A stretch of DNA of 64,000 nt from Sphingorhabdus contaminans (GTDB lineage: Bacteria > Pseudomonadota > Alphaproteobacteria > Sphingomonadales > Sphingomonadaceae), in the NCBI RefSeq assembly GCF_007280415.1, contig NZ_VKKU01000002.1, positions 992,001 through 1,056,000 on the forward strand, in the 5' to 3' direction. The notes beneath the pieces are model-generated. The model was given only the letters and a program-made list of their open reading frames with translations. It was not told where the DNA came from and ran no database searches. Numbering within the stretch: the first letter of the stretch is position 1; each line of letters starts with the position of its first letter. A program made the position numbers and the translations under genes. Positions 25,951 through 35,479 of the stretch are shown in pieces.

Positions 25951-26820
25951 ATGCGCGCAGTAGGAGTTATCGGAGCAGGGCAGATGGGCGCAGGCATTGC
26001 GCAAGTGAGCGCTGGCGCCGGCTACCATGTCTACTTGGCCGATATCGATATTGCCCGGGCGGAAGCCGGAAAAGCCGGAATTGCAAAGGCTTTGGGCAAA
26101 CTGGTTGCCAAGGAAAAAATGACGCAGCCCGATGCCGATGCTTTGCTTGCGCATATTGAGCCGGTTGGAAGTTATGCGCCGATGGCGGATGCTGGATTGA
26201 TCATCGAAGCCGCAACAGAGCGTGAAGAGATCAAGCGCAAGATTTTCGAAGCGGCAGGTGCTGTTTTGGCAGCCGAGTCCGTTCTGGCGTCGAACACATC
26301 ATCTATTCCTATCACCCGTCTGGCGCAGGCATCGCCAGATCCCGCCCGATTTATCGGAGTGCATTTTTTCAACCCGGTTCCCGTCATGGGATTGATTGAA
26401 ATCATTCGCGGCTTAGCCACCAGTGATGTCACAGTAGATCTGGTGCGGCGTTTTGGCGAATCCTTGGGTAAACAATTGGTGTTTGCAAATGATGCGCCCG
26501 GCTTCATCGTTAATCGCGTGCTGATGCCGATGATCAACGAAGCCTGCTTTGCCCTTGGCGAAGGTGTCGCGAGCATGAGGGATATCGATACTGCGTGTCA
26601 GTTGGGACTGAACCATCCTATGGGTCCGCTGACCTTGGCGGATTTCATTGGTCTTGATACCTGCTTTGAAATCACCAACGTCCTTTTCACGTCAACCGGC
26701 GATCCCAAGTTCCGTCCCGCCCCACTGCTCCAAAAATATGTCGAGGCAGGATGGTATGGTCGAAAAGTGAAGCGTGGATTTTATGATTACAACGGTGATG
26801 TACCAGTTCCGACACGCTAA
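25951..26820 (+). CDS. 3-hydroxybutyryl-CoA / 3-hydroxyacyl-CoA dehydrogenase
   Basis: A 289-residue enzyme from the ATG at 25951, preceded by GGAGAAA; an in-frame TTG four codons earlier is within the ribosome site and is less likely. The NAD loop VGVIGAGQMGAGIAQV opens the protein, followed by SNTSSIPIT, the catalytic HFFNPVPVMGLIEI and the C-terminal helical dimer domain (GLNHPMGPLTLADFIGLD). It oxidises 3-hydroxyacyl-CoA in short-chain fatty acid or polyhydroxybutyrate-linked metabolism. It stands alone in its direction. Confidence 0.93.
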   Translation: MRAVGVIGAGQMGAGIAQVSAGAGYHVYLADIDIARAEAGKAGIAKALGKLVAKEKMTQPDADALLAHIEPVGSYAPMADAGLIIEAATEREEIKRKIFEAAGAVLAAESVLASNTSSIPITRLAQASPDPARFIGVHFFNPVPVMGLIEIIRGLATSDVTVDLVRRFGESLGKQLVFANDAPGFIVNRVLMPMINEACFALGEGVASMRDIDTACQLGLNHPMGPLTLADFIGLDTCFEITNVLFTSTGDPKFRPAPLLQKYVEAGWYGRKVKRGFYDYNGDVPVPTR

Positions 26821-26861
26821 TTTCGACCCCGATCATATGCCACAACGCTAGCAGGTAAGTC

Positions 26862-28046
26862 TTAGTCGACGGCTTTGATCGCCCTGAATGCAGAGTCCAG
26901 GTCGGCGATTAGGTCATCCGGATCTTCGAGACCAATCTGAAGGCGGATAACGCTACGTTCGATGTCCCATGGTACTTCCGATCGGCATGTCTCCGGGTGA
27001 ACGGGTAAAGCAAGGCTTTCAAACCCGCCCCAGCTATAGCCGATCCCGAAAAGGTCGAGCGCATCGACAAATTCCGCAGCCTTGGCTTTGTTGCCCTTCA
27101 GGACAAAGGAGAACAGGCCCGATGACCCGGTAAAGTCACGCGCCCATATGGCATGTCCGGGGCATTCAGGCAGTGCAGGATGCAATACCACTTCCACGTC
27201 GGGACGGGTTTGCAGCCATTTTGCTATTGTTAAGGCGGATACTTCATGCGCATCCATCCGGACAGCTAAGGTTCGTAGACCTCGGGCAGCGAGATAGGCG
27301 TCATCTGGCGACACAACTTGGCCGAGTTGCTGTGTGGTTTGACGTAACCGGGTCCAGTATTTCTCATGGGTTGTGACACTGCCCAGCATGACATCGCTAT
27401 GTCCGACAATGTATTTTGTGGCCGCCAGAATGGTTATATCAACACCTTTATCAAGCGCGGTGAAAAAATAGGGTGTTGCCCATGTGTTATCCAGCAGCGT
27501 TACAACACCCCGCTTCTTCGCCTCTGCACAAATGGCAGAAACATCTTGCACTTCAAAGGTTAGGCTGCCGGGCGCTTCGAGCAATATTGCGCGCGTCTTA
27601 TCACAAAAAAGACGGCTGTAATCCGTAGTCATCGGATCGAAGTAACGGGTTTCCACGCCGAAGCGCTTTAAAAATCCATCCGCGAAGGAACGGCTGGGGT
27701 CATAGACATTATCTGTCATCAATAGAACATCACCCGGCCGCAGGACAGAAAGCAGGGCGCAGGAGATCGCAGCGACCCCGGACGGATATAGCATCGTGCC
27801 TGCGGCGCCGGGCTCCATAGCTGTCAGCGCATCCGCAAGCGCCCATTGCGTGGGCGAACCTCGACGACCGTAAAAGAAGCGACCGTCGCTATTGGACTTC
27901 TTCCCCGCTTCTAAACTGGCAACATCTTCATATAAATGTGTGCTGGCTCGCCATACAGGTACATTTACGACCGATCCCGTATGTTCTTTTTTTCGTCCGC
28001 CTGTCACCACGCGGGTTGCGATTTTGTGCGGCCTTTTAGAACTCAA
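26862..28046 (-). CDS. metC: Cystathionine beta-lyase
   Basis: A 394-residue Cys/Met-metabolism PLP enzyme. The PLP lysine lies in AATKYIVGHSDVMLGS and substrate loops are GRRGSPTQWALADAL and LLDNTWATPYFF. The overall pattern fits cystathionine beta-lyase, which cleaves cystathionine to homocysteine, pyruvate and ammonia. The start overlaps the sulfurtransferase gene by 4 bases, so both are translated from one message, suggesting joint handling of sulfur amino acids. A gamma-lyase cannot be excluded without biochemistry. Confidence 0.9.
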   Translation of the reverse strand: MSSKRPHKIATRVVTGGRKKEHTGSVVNVPVWRASTHLYEDVASLEAGKKSNSDGRFFYGRRGSPTQWALADALTAMEPGAAGTMLYPSGVAAISCALLSVLRPGDVLLMTDNVYDPSRSFADGFLKRFGVETRYFDPMTTDYSRLFCDKTRAILLEAPGSLTFEVQDVSAICAEAKKRGVVTLLDNTWATPYFFTALDKGVDITILAATKYIVGHSDVMLGSVTTHEKYWTRLRQTTQQLGQVVSPDDAYLAARGLRTLAVRMDAHEVSALTIAKWLQTRPDVEVVLHPALPECPGHAIWARDFTGSSGLFSFVLKGNKAKAAEFVDALDLFGIGYSWGGFESLALPVHPETCRSEVPWDIERSVIRLQIGLEDPDDLIADLDSAFRAIKAVD

Positions 28047-28885
28047 GCCGCACCCGTTTCCTTAGGGGTGTCCTTGTCCAGGCCCCATTCGGACCAGCTT
28101 CCGTCATACAGTGCGACGTCTTTCTTGCCGGTCAGCCTTGCGCCGAACAGAACGACCGCGGCAGTCATTCCCGAACCGCAAGTCGTAATCATGGGTTTGT
28201 CCAAATCAACGCCCGCATCGGTAAAGGCAGCAATAAGCTCATCGCCGCGTTTCCATGTCCCATCGGGATTGTACAGATTGGCGAACGGCAAATTCCGGCT
28301 TCCCGGAATGTGGCCGGATGCCATGTCGGGACGCGGCTCCGCTTCTTCACCCGTAAATCTTCCTGCGCCGCGGGCGTCCACAACGACGGCTTCGCGGCTG
28401 TGTAGATTGGCGAGCAAATCGGCTTTGGACTTAACACCCTTTTCGTCTTTCCAAACAGTGAAATGGCGGTGCCGTAACGATGGTTTTCCGGTTTCCAGTG
28501 CACGACCTTCGGCTTTCCATTTGGCAATACCACCGTCCAGAATGGCGACGTCATGCGCGCCAAACAAGGTCAGCATCCACCATGCACGCGTAGCCGATTT
28601 AAACGGGCTATCATCATAAACGACAATGCGACTGCCGTCGCCAAGTCCGAGAGACTGCATTCGGCTGGCAAATTTTTCGGGCGGCGGAAGGGTGTTGGGC
28701 AAATTGCTATTCGCGTCTGCCAACTCTTCGAGGTCCATAAATACGGCCGTAGGAATATGTCCGCCTTCATACTCGGCCTGCGCATTACGACCGGCATCGG
28801 GCATGAACCAAGTTGCATCTACGATACGCAAATCGGAGGCACCGATTTCTTTTGCCAGCCATTCGGTGCTTACCAAAAGTTCCAT
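28043..28885 (-). CDS. sseA: 3-mercaptopyruvate sulfurtransferase
   Basis: A 280-residue protein with two rhodanese domains. The first (to about residue 130) is non-catalytic; the second has the active-site loop TTCGSGMTAAV, whose CGSG pattern is that of mercaptopyruvate sulfurtransferases and differs from thiosulfate rhodaneses. It transfers sulfur from 3-mercaptopyruvate to thiol or cyanide acceptors. It is coupled to metC downstream, a natural link with cysteine and homocysteine turnover. Length is normal for the family. Confidence 0.9.
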   Translation of the reverse strand: MELLVSTEWLAKEIGASDLRIVDATWFMPDAGRNAQAEYEGGHIPTAVFMDLEELADANSNLPNTLPPPEKFASRMQSLGLGDGSRIVVYDDSPFKSATRAWWMLTLFGAHDVAILDGGIAKWKAEGRALETGKPSLRHRHFTVWKDEKGVKSKADLLANLHSREAVVVDARGAGRFTGEEAEPRPDMASGHIPGSRNLPFANLYNPDGTWKRGDELIAAFTDAGVDLDKPMITTCGSGMTAAVVLFGARLTGKKDVALYDGSWSEWGLDKDTPKETGAA

Positions 28886-28949
28886 ATTCTATGTCCTAGC
28901 CCGCTGTTTTTCGATTCTTGTGCAGTGCAAGATAAGGCGGTTTTCTAAT

Positions 28950-30473
28950 CTAGCCAAGTGTTTCCACAAACTTCCTCGCCTGCCGCCGCAACGCTGATTG
29001 GTCTTCCGGACTCATACGGTCCCAGTTTTTATACGGCATGGCCATTCGCGGGTTACTCCGCAGTTTCTCTTCATTCCGGCCAATAAAGTCCCAATACAAG
29101 GCGTTGAAGGGACATGCGTCCGGACCGGTTTTCGATTTGACCTCATATCGGCACGCGCGACAATAATCGGACATCCGATTGATATAGGCGCCACTTGCTG
29201 CATAGGGCTTAGATGCCAACATGCCGCCATCGGCAAATTGGCTCATTCCCAAAGTGTTTGGCAATTCTACCCACTCATAGGCATCGGCGTAAACGGCAAG
29301 ATACCACTCGTGGACTTCTTGCGGATTCGCGCCAATTAGAAGCGCAAAATTGCCTGTAATCATCAGTCGCTGAATATGATGCGCGTAGGCATGCTCAAGC
29401 GTCTGTCCGATGGCTTGGGACAGGCAGTGCATGTCCGTCTGCCCGGTCCAGTAAAAATCGGGAAGTGATCTTGTCGCACCTAGTTCATTGCGCCGTACAT
29501 AATCGGGACCGGCCATCCAATAGATTCCGCGCACATATTCGCGCCAACCGATGATCTGCCGTATGAAACCCTCTGCGGCGTTTATGGGGACATTCCCGTT
29601 TCGGTAGCACCGCTCCACTTGCTTGCAGAGTTCAATCGGGTCGATCAGCCCGGAGTTGATATAGGGCGATAAGATGGAGTGCCACAGAAAGGGCTCATCC
29701 GACAGCATTGCATCCTGGTAATCCCCGAAGTGGGCCAAGGCATGGTTCAGGAAATGTGCCTGCTGGTTAAGGGCATCGCCACGGGTCACAGCAAAGCCAA
29801 ACGACTTGGTACTCCCAATATGATCGCCAAAATATGTCTCGACCAGTTCCATTACTTCGCGCGTGATTTTGTCAGGCGGGAAGTGGAGCGGGCGAGGGAT
29901 TGTATTATCCCGATTTGCACGTTTGCGGTTCTCGATATCAAAGTTCCATTGCCCGCCGACCGGCTCGTTTCCATCCATGAGCAGGCCGGACTTACGGCGC
30001 ATATCGCGATAGAAAAACTCCATCCTCAGCTGCTTGCGACCTTTGGCCCACGCTTCAAACTCGCTATGAGAGGCAAGAAAACGATCATCCGACCTCAGTG
30101 TAACGGGCACATCGAAGCGATCCTGCCAACTAACGAGCATTTCCTTCACACGCCATTCACCCGCTTCTGTAGCGCAGATTTGGTGTGGCGAATGGCGCTC
30201 TATTGCGCGAGCCAGTTCGCCAGTGAAACTGCCTGAGTTTTCCGGATCATCAAGGGTGACATAGTCTACATCCCAGCCTTCCGAACGCAAAAGCTCGGCA
30301 TGGTGTCGCATTGCCGAAAAAATATAGACTAGCTTGGCTTTGTGATGCTTTACGTACAGCGCCTCTTGATGAACTTCGACCAACAGAACAACACTCCGGC
30401 GCTTGTCCTGTCCCCGAAGCGATGAAATGTTGAGGCTTAGCTGATCGCCGAAAACGGGAACTAATATGGTCAT
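28950..30473 (-). CDS. phrB: FeS-type bacterial cryptochrome/(6-4) photolyase
   Basis: A cryptochrome/photolyase-related protein of 507 residues from the ATG at 30473. With this start the four cluster cysteines fall at 350, 438, 441 and 454 (MHCL, YCRAC, DACPF), the same numbers known for the [4Fe-4S] ligands of Agrobacterium PhrB, which supports the start over the GTG at 30500. The family repairs (6-4) photoproducts with blue light and carries FAD and a lumazine antenna. GQTLEHAYAHHIQRLM contains the conserved active-site histidines. It is monocistronic. Confidence 0.92.
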   Translation of the reverse strand: MTILVPVFGDQLSLNISSLRGQDKRRSVVLLVEVHQEALYVKHHKAKLVYIFSAMRHHAELLRSEGWDVDYVTLDDPENSGSFTGELARAIERHSPHQICATEAGEWRVKEMLVSWQDRFDVPVTLRSDDRFLASHSEFEAWAKGRKQLRMEFFYRDMRRKSGLLMDGNEPVGGQWNFDIENRKRANRDNTIPRPLHFPPDKITREVMELVETYFGDHIGSTKSFGFAVTRGDALNQQAHFLNHALAHFGDYQDAMLSDEPFLWHSILSPYINSGLIDPIELCKQVERCYRNGNVPINAAEGFIRQIIGWREYVRGIYWMAGPDYVRRNELGATRSLPDFYWTGQTDMHCLSQAIGQTLEHAYAHHIQRLMITGNFALLIGANPQEVHEWYLAVYADAYEWVELPNTLGMSQFADGGMLASKPYAASGAYINRMSDYCRACRYEVKSKTGPDACPFNALYWDFIGRNEEKLRSNPRMAMPYKNWDRMSPEDQSALRRQARKFVETLG

Positions 30474-30518
30474 TAAGAATCCATAACCTCGCACGTCCAC
30501 TAAGCGCGATACAGGCTT

Positions 30519-31658
30519 TTAGGCATGGATTGAGCGCTGGCCCAGTTGACCGAAGCTACGCGGTCCCAGATCAACCCGCAGAGGTCCCATTTTCCCTTGC
30601 GGAGGTTGTGCTTCACGACCGACTAAACAAGCAAGGCGGGTAGAATCCTTACCGGCTGTCCAACGATAGGTAAGCTCTGCCACTACAATCGGAACGATAA
30701 TCTGGCGCTCTGCCACTGTGTAGCTTAGCAACTCCTGCGATGGGATTGATATCTCCAGTTCCAATGCGATTTTTTCGCCCGCTTTTGCATCGCCTATCAT
30801 ATTATCCTCGATAGCAATCGATCGATTAAAAAAGGCGTCGATTGTGGCGGCCTGGTCGTGGTGTGCGGAAATCATAGTCGCGCGCAAAAGCATAACAGTT
30901 GCCGCTTCCTTGCCCACATTCTCGATCACAAGCGTCCCTTTGACCGTAAGGGCAGTAAAGCTCAATGTCGCGCGCTCGGGCCGGAATTCCAGTTTTACGT
31001 GAGGTCGTATTTGCTCGGCCTGCGTTCTATGTATGTTGACGGCATGATGAACTGGTGCCGTACCCGTGTCCGGAACGTCGATAATGGGTAAGCTGTCTTC
31101 AATTCGTCCATCTTCATTGTGCTTTCGGCGCCAGATGAACCAGCCGGCAAAAAGCATAGCAAGCAGGGCCGATAAGGCGAGTGCGATTGACGCCCATTCA
31201 TTGGCTACTGGCAAAGGAGAGTTGCTTCGCTCATCTTGCGCAAACGGTGGTGCACTGATGTCAGAGTTGGGCTCAGTTTGAGGCGTGTCAGTTATAGTGC
31301 TGCCAATGGGCGGTATCAAAGCAGGTGTCGCACTTGTAGATGAAGATGTTTGGCGTTCGGATGGGGCCGAGGCCGTTGATCTCCGGTTCGGTGTGGCATC
31401 GGGCGACTGGGTTGGGCGATCGGACGGTGCCGCTGTGCTCCGTTGAGGTTCGGTGGGCTCAGTGACAGGAGGCGCTGTTATGGTAGGGCGGATTTCGGGT
31501 CCAGCAGTCGGTTCGGGTTGCGTACGTTCTGGTTCAATGCGGAAATCACGCAATTCCGGTGGTGTTTGCGGTAGCGCATCCTGCGCATGCAGCGGGGCGG
31601 CCAGCAGAAACAAAATTGAAGTAGTTTGCGCAAACCGCGCCATCTGAATGACTTTCAA
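30519..31658 (-). CDS. Proline-rich single-span envelope protein, unknown
   Basis: A 379-residue protein; an ATG at 31643 is an equally good start. It has a signal peptide ending ...LHAQ, then about 110 residues rich in Pro, Thr, Ser and Glu, a membrane span near residues 156-174 (WASIALALSALLAMLFAGWFIW) and the stop-transfer RRKH. The last 190 residues look like a beta-sandwich domain (VKLEFRPERATLSFTALTVKGTLVIENVGKE...). The topology predicts an extracytoplasmic low-complexity region and an inner beta domain. Uncharacterised; similar proteins seem common in sphingomonads. Confidence 0.65.
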   Translation of the reverse strand: MKVIQMARFAQTTSILFLLAAPLHAQDALPQTPPELRDFRIEPERTQPEPTAGPEIRPTITAPPVTEPTEPQRSTAAPSDRPTQSPDATPNRRSTASAPSERQTSSSTSATPALIPPIGSTITDTPQTEPNSDISAPPFAQDERSNSPLPVANEWASIALALSALLAMLFAGWFIWRRKHNEDGRIEDSLPIIDVPDTGTAPVHHAVNIHRTQAEQIRPHVKLEFRPERATLSFTALTVKGTLVIENVGKEAATVMLLRATMISAHHDQAATIDAFFNRSIAIEDNMIGDAKAGEKIALELEISIPSQELLSYTVAERQIIVPIVVAELTYRWTAGKDSTRLACLVGREAQPPQGKMGPLRVDLGPRSFGQLGQRSIHA

Positions 31659-31771
31659 GACCCGACGTGAAAAGGTTCAAACACTTTCTGGCACTGAATG
31701 AAGGATGAATAACGCTGTGCTTTCCAACGAGCTGTTTGCATCCTGCGGCGAAACGGATAAATGCGCTGGTT

Positions 31772-32230
31772 ATGACCGAACAGCCTAAAACCGCCTTTCT
31801 TGGCCAACAAAGCACCATGCCATCATCGCCGGAAAATGCTAAGCTGGACTATGTTCCCAATCCGCGACCGGGAATGCTGTATATGGCTCGCTTTGCTGTG
31901 CCGGAATTCACGTCGTTATGCCCTGTCACGGGACAGCCGGATTTCGCTCATCTTGTGATCGATTATGCGCCAGACCAGACAATCGTGGAATCAAAATCAC
32001 TTAAGCTGTTTCTCGGATCTTTTCGAAATCACGCGGCCTTTCATGAGGATTGCACCGTGGGTATCGGTCAAAGGCTGTTTGAGGAAATGAAGCCACATTG
32101 GTTGCGCATCGGTGGATACTGGTACCCCCGGGGTGGTATTCCAATTGACGTTTTCTGGCAGTCGGGCGAGCCTCCTAAGGGATTGTGGATGCCCGACCAG
32201 GGTGTCGCACCTTATCGCGGACGTGGCTGA
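31772..32230 (+). CDS. queF: NADPH-dependent 7-cyano-7-deazaguanine reductase (QueF)
   Basis: A 152-residue type I (short) QueF from the ATG at 31772. The thioimide-forming Cys50 is in [13 protein letters not shown], with the catalytic Asp57 nearby, and the substrate-recognition [20 protein letters not shown] follows (Glu73, His91, Glu92). It reduces preQ0 to preQ1 in queuosine synthesis for tRNA. A longer frame begins at 31736, but the family normally starts near the chosen methionine. Its stop abuts the stop of the convergent DUF853 ATPase gene with no base between. Confidence 0.92.
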   Translation: MTEQPKTAFLGQQSTMPSSPENAKLDYVPNPRPGMLYMARFAVPEFTSLCPVTGQPDFAHLVIDYAPDQTIVESKSLKLFLGSFRNHAAFHEDCTVGIGQRLFEEMKPHWLRIGGYWYPRGGIPIDVFWQSGEPPKGLWMPDQGVAPYRGRG

Positions 32231-33793
32231 TTATTTAAACAGGCTGCCTAGTATTCCACGCACCAGCGATTTTCCCAACGACCCTGCCAACTGACGGCCA
32301 ACAGAGGTTGCTGCCGATCTGGCCGCAGATTGCACCATTTTTTCAGCCATACTGGGCTTGGCGGCTTCGCGCGCCGCTGCGGCTTGCTGACGCGCGAGTT
32401 CCTTTGCCGCGGCAGCATCTGCCTTGGCTTTCTCTTTGGCAGCAAGGGCGGCTTCTTTCTCAGCGACAGCCTGAGCTTTCGCTTCTTCGGCAGCCGCCGA
32501 GGCTTGTGCCGCTTTGGCGACGAGGATTTCTTCAGCTGATTCTCTGTCGATCAAATCATCATATTTATCGCCGATAGCATCGGTCTGGATCATGATGCCG
32601 CGCTCTTGAGGTGTCAAAGGACCAACGCGGCTGGCAGGTGCCTTGATTAATGTTCGCTGTACAATGGACGGAGAGCCATCGGGTTGCAGCAAGGACACCA
32701 GCGCTTCACCGATTTTTAGCTCGGTAATGACCTGTGCAACGTCGATATCCGGATTGGGCCGAAAGGTCTCGGCTGCAGACTTCACAGCCTGCTGGTCACG
32801 CGGCGTAAAGGCATTTAGCTTATGCTGGATCCGATTGTTCAACTGTGCGGCCACAGTGTCAGGAATATCGATGGGATTCTGCGTGATGAAATAGACGCCA
32901 ATTCCCTTAGACCGGATCAGCCTGACAACCTGTTCGATTTTTTCTAACAAGGCCTTCGGTGCATCATTGAATAGAAGATGCGCCTCATCAAAGAAGAAAA
33001 CCAATTTGGGTTTGTCGGCGTCGCCCACTTCCGGGAAATTTTCGAACAGTTCAGAAAGCAGCCACAGCAGGAAGGTCGAGTAAAGTTTTGGGCTGGCCAT
33101 GAGCTTGTCGGCGGCAAGGATGTTGACGACCCCGCGCCCGCTATCGTCGGTTTTGATGAAATCCAACAGGTCAAGCGCCGGTTCGCCGAAGAAATGTTCT
33201 CCTCCCTGGCTGCGAAGCTGCAAAAGTGATCTTTGGATGCTACCAACCGACTGTTTGGATATGTTGCCATATTCAAGCGTCAATTCTTCTGCGCGCTCGC
33301 CGCAATGCACTAACATGGCTTGCAGGTCGTCCAAATCGAGCATCAACAGGCCGTCTTTGTCGGCGACGTGAAATGCAATAGTCAAAACGCCTTCCTGGAC
33401 TTCGTTAAGGTCCATGAGGCGCGCCAGAAGTAGGGGGCCCATTTCAGAAACAGTTGTACGAATAGGGTGCCCCTGTTCGCCGAAAAGATCCCAGAATTGC
33501 GTAGGATTATCTTTGTAGGCCCAGTCGGTTTGTCCAATCTCGGCTGCGCGACCTGCGAAGATTTCATGCGTTTTCGTTTGTGGCGAGCCTGCCATTGCGA
33601 GGCCGGAAAGATCTCCTTTTACGTCGGCCACAAAGCTAGGCACGCCGGCTGCGGAGAATCCTTCCACCAAACCTTGCAAGGTGACGGTCTTTCCAGTGCC
33701 TGTGGCCCCGGCTATCAAACCGTGACGGTTGGCTCTTTTCAAGTTCAAAGCCTCGGGACCGTTTGCACTTTTACCGATGAAGATGCTGTCCAT
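32231..33793 (-). CDS. HerA-like ATPase of the DUF853 family
   Basis: A 520-residue ATPase. The Walker A loop [12 protein letters not shown] is near residue 31, Walker B is [12 protein letters not shown], and a later arginine-finger region is [26 protein letters not shown]. The C-terminal quarter is an Ala/Lys/Glu-rich coiled coil with a basic tail. The family (YjgR-like, HerA C-terminal) is widespread and cytoplasmic, but its role is not established. No NurA nuclease or SIR2-type partner adjoins it, so nothing points to a defence system here. Confidence 0.85.
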   Translation of the reverse strand: MDSIFIGKSANGPEALNLKRANRHGLIAGATGTGKTVTLQGLVEGFSAAGVPSFVADVKGDLSGLAMAGSPQTKTHEIFAGRAAEIGQTDWAYKDNPTQFWDLFGEQGHPIRTTVSEMGPLLLARLMDLNEVQEGVLTIAFHVADKDGLLMLDLDDLQAMLVHCGERAEELTLEYGNISKQSVGSIQRSLLQLRSQGGEHFFGEPALDLLDFIKTDDSGRGVVNILAADKLMASPKLYSTFLLWLLSELFENFPEVGDADKPKLVFFFDEAHLLFNDAPKALLEKIEQVVRLIRSKGIGVYFITQNPIDIPDTVAAQLNNRIQHKLNAFTPRDQQAVKSAAETFRPNPDIDVAQVITELKIGEALVSLLQPDGSPSIVQRTLIKAPASRVGPLTPQERGIMIQTDAIGDKYDDLIDRESAEEILVAKAAQASAAAEEAKAQAVAEKEAALAAKEKAKADAAAAKELARQQAAAAREAAKPSMAEKMVQSAARSAATSVGRQLAGSLGKSLVRGILGSLFK

Positions 33794-33989
33794 AAATACC
33801 TACCCATCACCTTGAATTAGGGTGACAGGACAACTACGGACGGATTGGAACGTCAAGTAAATCCTGCAATGGACCGAAATTGCGCGACCAAAAGATGTCA
33901 TCCGCTTTTCGTCGATGACACAGAATCATTCGTCGCAAATATAATCAAGCAACATATCGTGCATCGGATTTGCGCACTAACGGTGGTTC

Positions 33990-35147
33990 ATGGTCTCTAA
34001 CTCGTCACAACGCACTCGATTCGGTTACAAGCTGGGCGGTAGAATTGCGGCATCAGTATGCCTGCTTTCTCTTGTGTCCGCCTGTGTTGCGCCAGACGCT
34101 CCCATTTTACCTGCACCTAAACCCCCGACGCAGGTATCGCGCCCGTCAACCGCACCGACGCCTGCCCCCGGGCCGCGACCTGCCATGCCTGAGGTTGCAC
34201 GGCCCTCTGTAGGACGTCCACCTGATGGTCTAGAAAATCTGCTCCACGAACAATGGCGCCTATTTCCTGGTAAAACCGGCGTTGCAGTAATGCGCATCGA
34301 TGGCGGTGACTGGGTTATAGGTCGAAGGTTGGATGAATTGTTTCCGCAACAAAGCGTATCGAAGGCATGGGTCGCAATGACTGTCTTGGATCAGGTCGAT
34401 CAAGGTAAGCTGAAGCTTGACCAGAAAGTGCGCATTACCATCGATGACTTAGCGGTTTTTCACCAACCAATCCGTGAGCGGGTGATTGCCAACGGACAGA
34501 TTGAGGAATCGGTATTGAGCCTGCTTGAGCAGGCGATCACCGCGAGCGACAACACAGCCAATGATTCCTTGCTGCGAACGGCAGGCGGACCTCAAGCAGT
34601 GCGGGCTTTTATCGCAAAAAAAAGGTTGGGCGCCATCCGTTTCGGTCCCGGTGAAAGAGCATTGCAGAGTGGCATTGCCGGTCTGGAATGGAAGCAAGAA
34701 TACGCTATAGGGCGGCGCTTTTATGTTGCGCGGGACGCAATTCCTCTTCCTGCCCGAAAGGCTGCGCTCGACCGCTATTTGGCAGATCCCGTCGACGGTG
34801 CATCACCCGAAGCAATTGTCAGGGCTCTGGCAAAACTAGCAAAGGGGGAACTTCTGTCTGCAGCTTCCACCCGCTTACTGCTCGACATCATGTCGCGGAC
34901 AAGTAGTGGTCCAAACCGGTTAAAGGCGGGTGTGCCTGCCGGTTGGCGGTTTCTGCATAAAACGGGCACTGGTCAGATACTTTCACCTGTTTCGACCGGC
35001 TATAATGATATTGGTATAATGACAGCGCCCGATGGCACACGTTATGCTGTGGTTGTCATGATGGGCAGTACCACGTCCTCTATTCCAGAGCGCATGGCGT
35101 TCATGCAATTTGTTTCTCGATCCGTAGCGACATACCACCAGCGGTAG
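33990..35147 (+). CDS. Class A beta-lactamase-fold serine hydrolase lipoprotein
   Basis: A 385-residue lipoprotein. A lipobox (LLSLVSAC, Cys32) is followed by about 45 Pro-rich residues and a complete serine beta-lactamase fold: SxxK at Ser122-Lys125 (SVSK), SDN at 186-188, a possible omega-loop acid at Glu222 (ERALQ), and KTG at 324-326 (HKTGTG). It is likely periplasmic, tethered to the outer membrane. The three main motifs suggest real beta-lactamase activity, but a housekeeping D,D-peptidase-like role is possible since it sits alone with no mobile element or resistance neighbour. Confidence 0.87.
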   Translation: MVSNSSQRTRFGYKLGGRIAASVCLLSLVSACVAPDAPILPAPKPPTQVSRPSTAPTPAPGPRPAMPEVARPSVGRPPDGLENLLHEQWRLFPGKTGVAVMRIDGGDWVIGRRLDELFPQQSVSKAWVAMTVLDQVDQGKLKLDQKVRITIDDLAVFHQPIRERVIANGQIEESVLSLLEQAITASDNTANDSLLRTAGGPQAVRAFIAKKRLGAIRFGPGERALQSGIAGLEWKQEYAIGRRFYVARDAIPLPARKAALDRYLADPVDGASPEAIVRALAKLAKGELLSAASTRLLLDIMSRTSSGPNRLKAGVPAGWRFLHKTGTGQILSPVSTGYNDIGIMTAPDGTRYAVVVMMGSTTSSIPERMAFMQFVSRSVATYHQR

Positions 35148-35211
35148 TTATCGTGATTTAAGCCCTAGTATGCGATTGGTACGCTCATGATTCCGAGGTT
35201 GTATTGGTAGC

Positions 35212-35388
35212 CTAACCAGGGTGCTGCGTGTCGGTCATGTCGTCTTCGTTGTCGAGTTTCTCTGCGGCACCGTCGAGAGTGCGGGCGTCGTCCGCAGATA
35301 CGCCGCCAACTTCTGTGACATTAGGTTCGGCGTCACATCCACCTGCTAAGTACAGAAACAAGAATAGGGTCGAGGTTCGCTTTTGCAT
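35212..35388 (-). CDS. Tiny lipoprotein (58 residues)
   Basis: A 58-codon frame that begins MQKRTSTLFLFLYLAGGC, giving a signal peptide with a good lipobox (LAGG|C). The mature part is about 40 acidic residues, ending NEDDMTDTQHPG. It lies between the terminator at 35419-35452 and the beta-lactamase gene and has no homologue I recognise. No strong ribosome site is visible, so expression is uncertain. Confidence 0.5.
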   Translation of the reverse strand: MQKRTSTLFLFLYLAGGCDAEPNVTEVGGVSADDARTLDGAAEKLDNEDDMTDTQHPG

Positions 35389-35418
35389 TTCGAAACTCTA
35401 TCGGCATTTCCCCAAAAC

Positions 35419-35452
35419 AAAAGGCCGCCCTGAGATCAGGACGGCCTTTTTT
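35419..35452 (-). terminator. Rho-independent terminator
   Basis: GGCCG and CGGCC flank an inner CCT/AGG pair with one mismatch, bounded by A- and T-runs on both sides, so it can work in either direction. It lies 28 bases past the stop of the Ala-rich lipoprotein. Confidence 0.8.
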
Positions 35453-35479
35453 AGATCAGCTTACGCTGAAAGTGCGATA

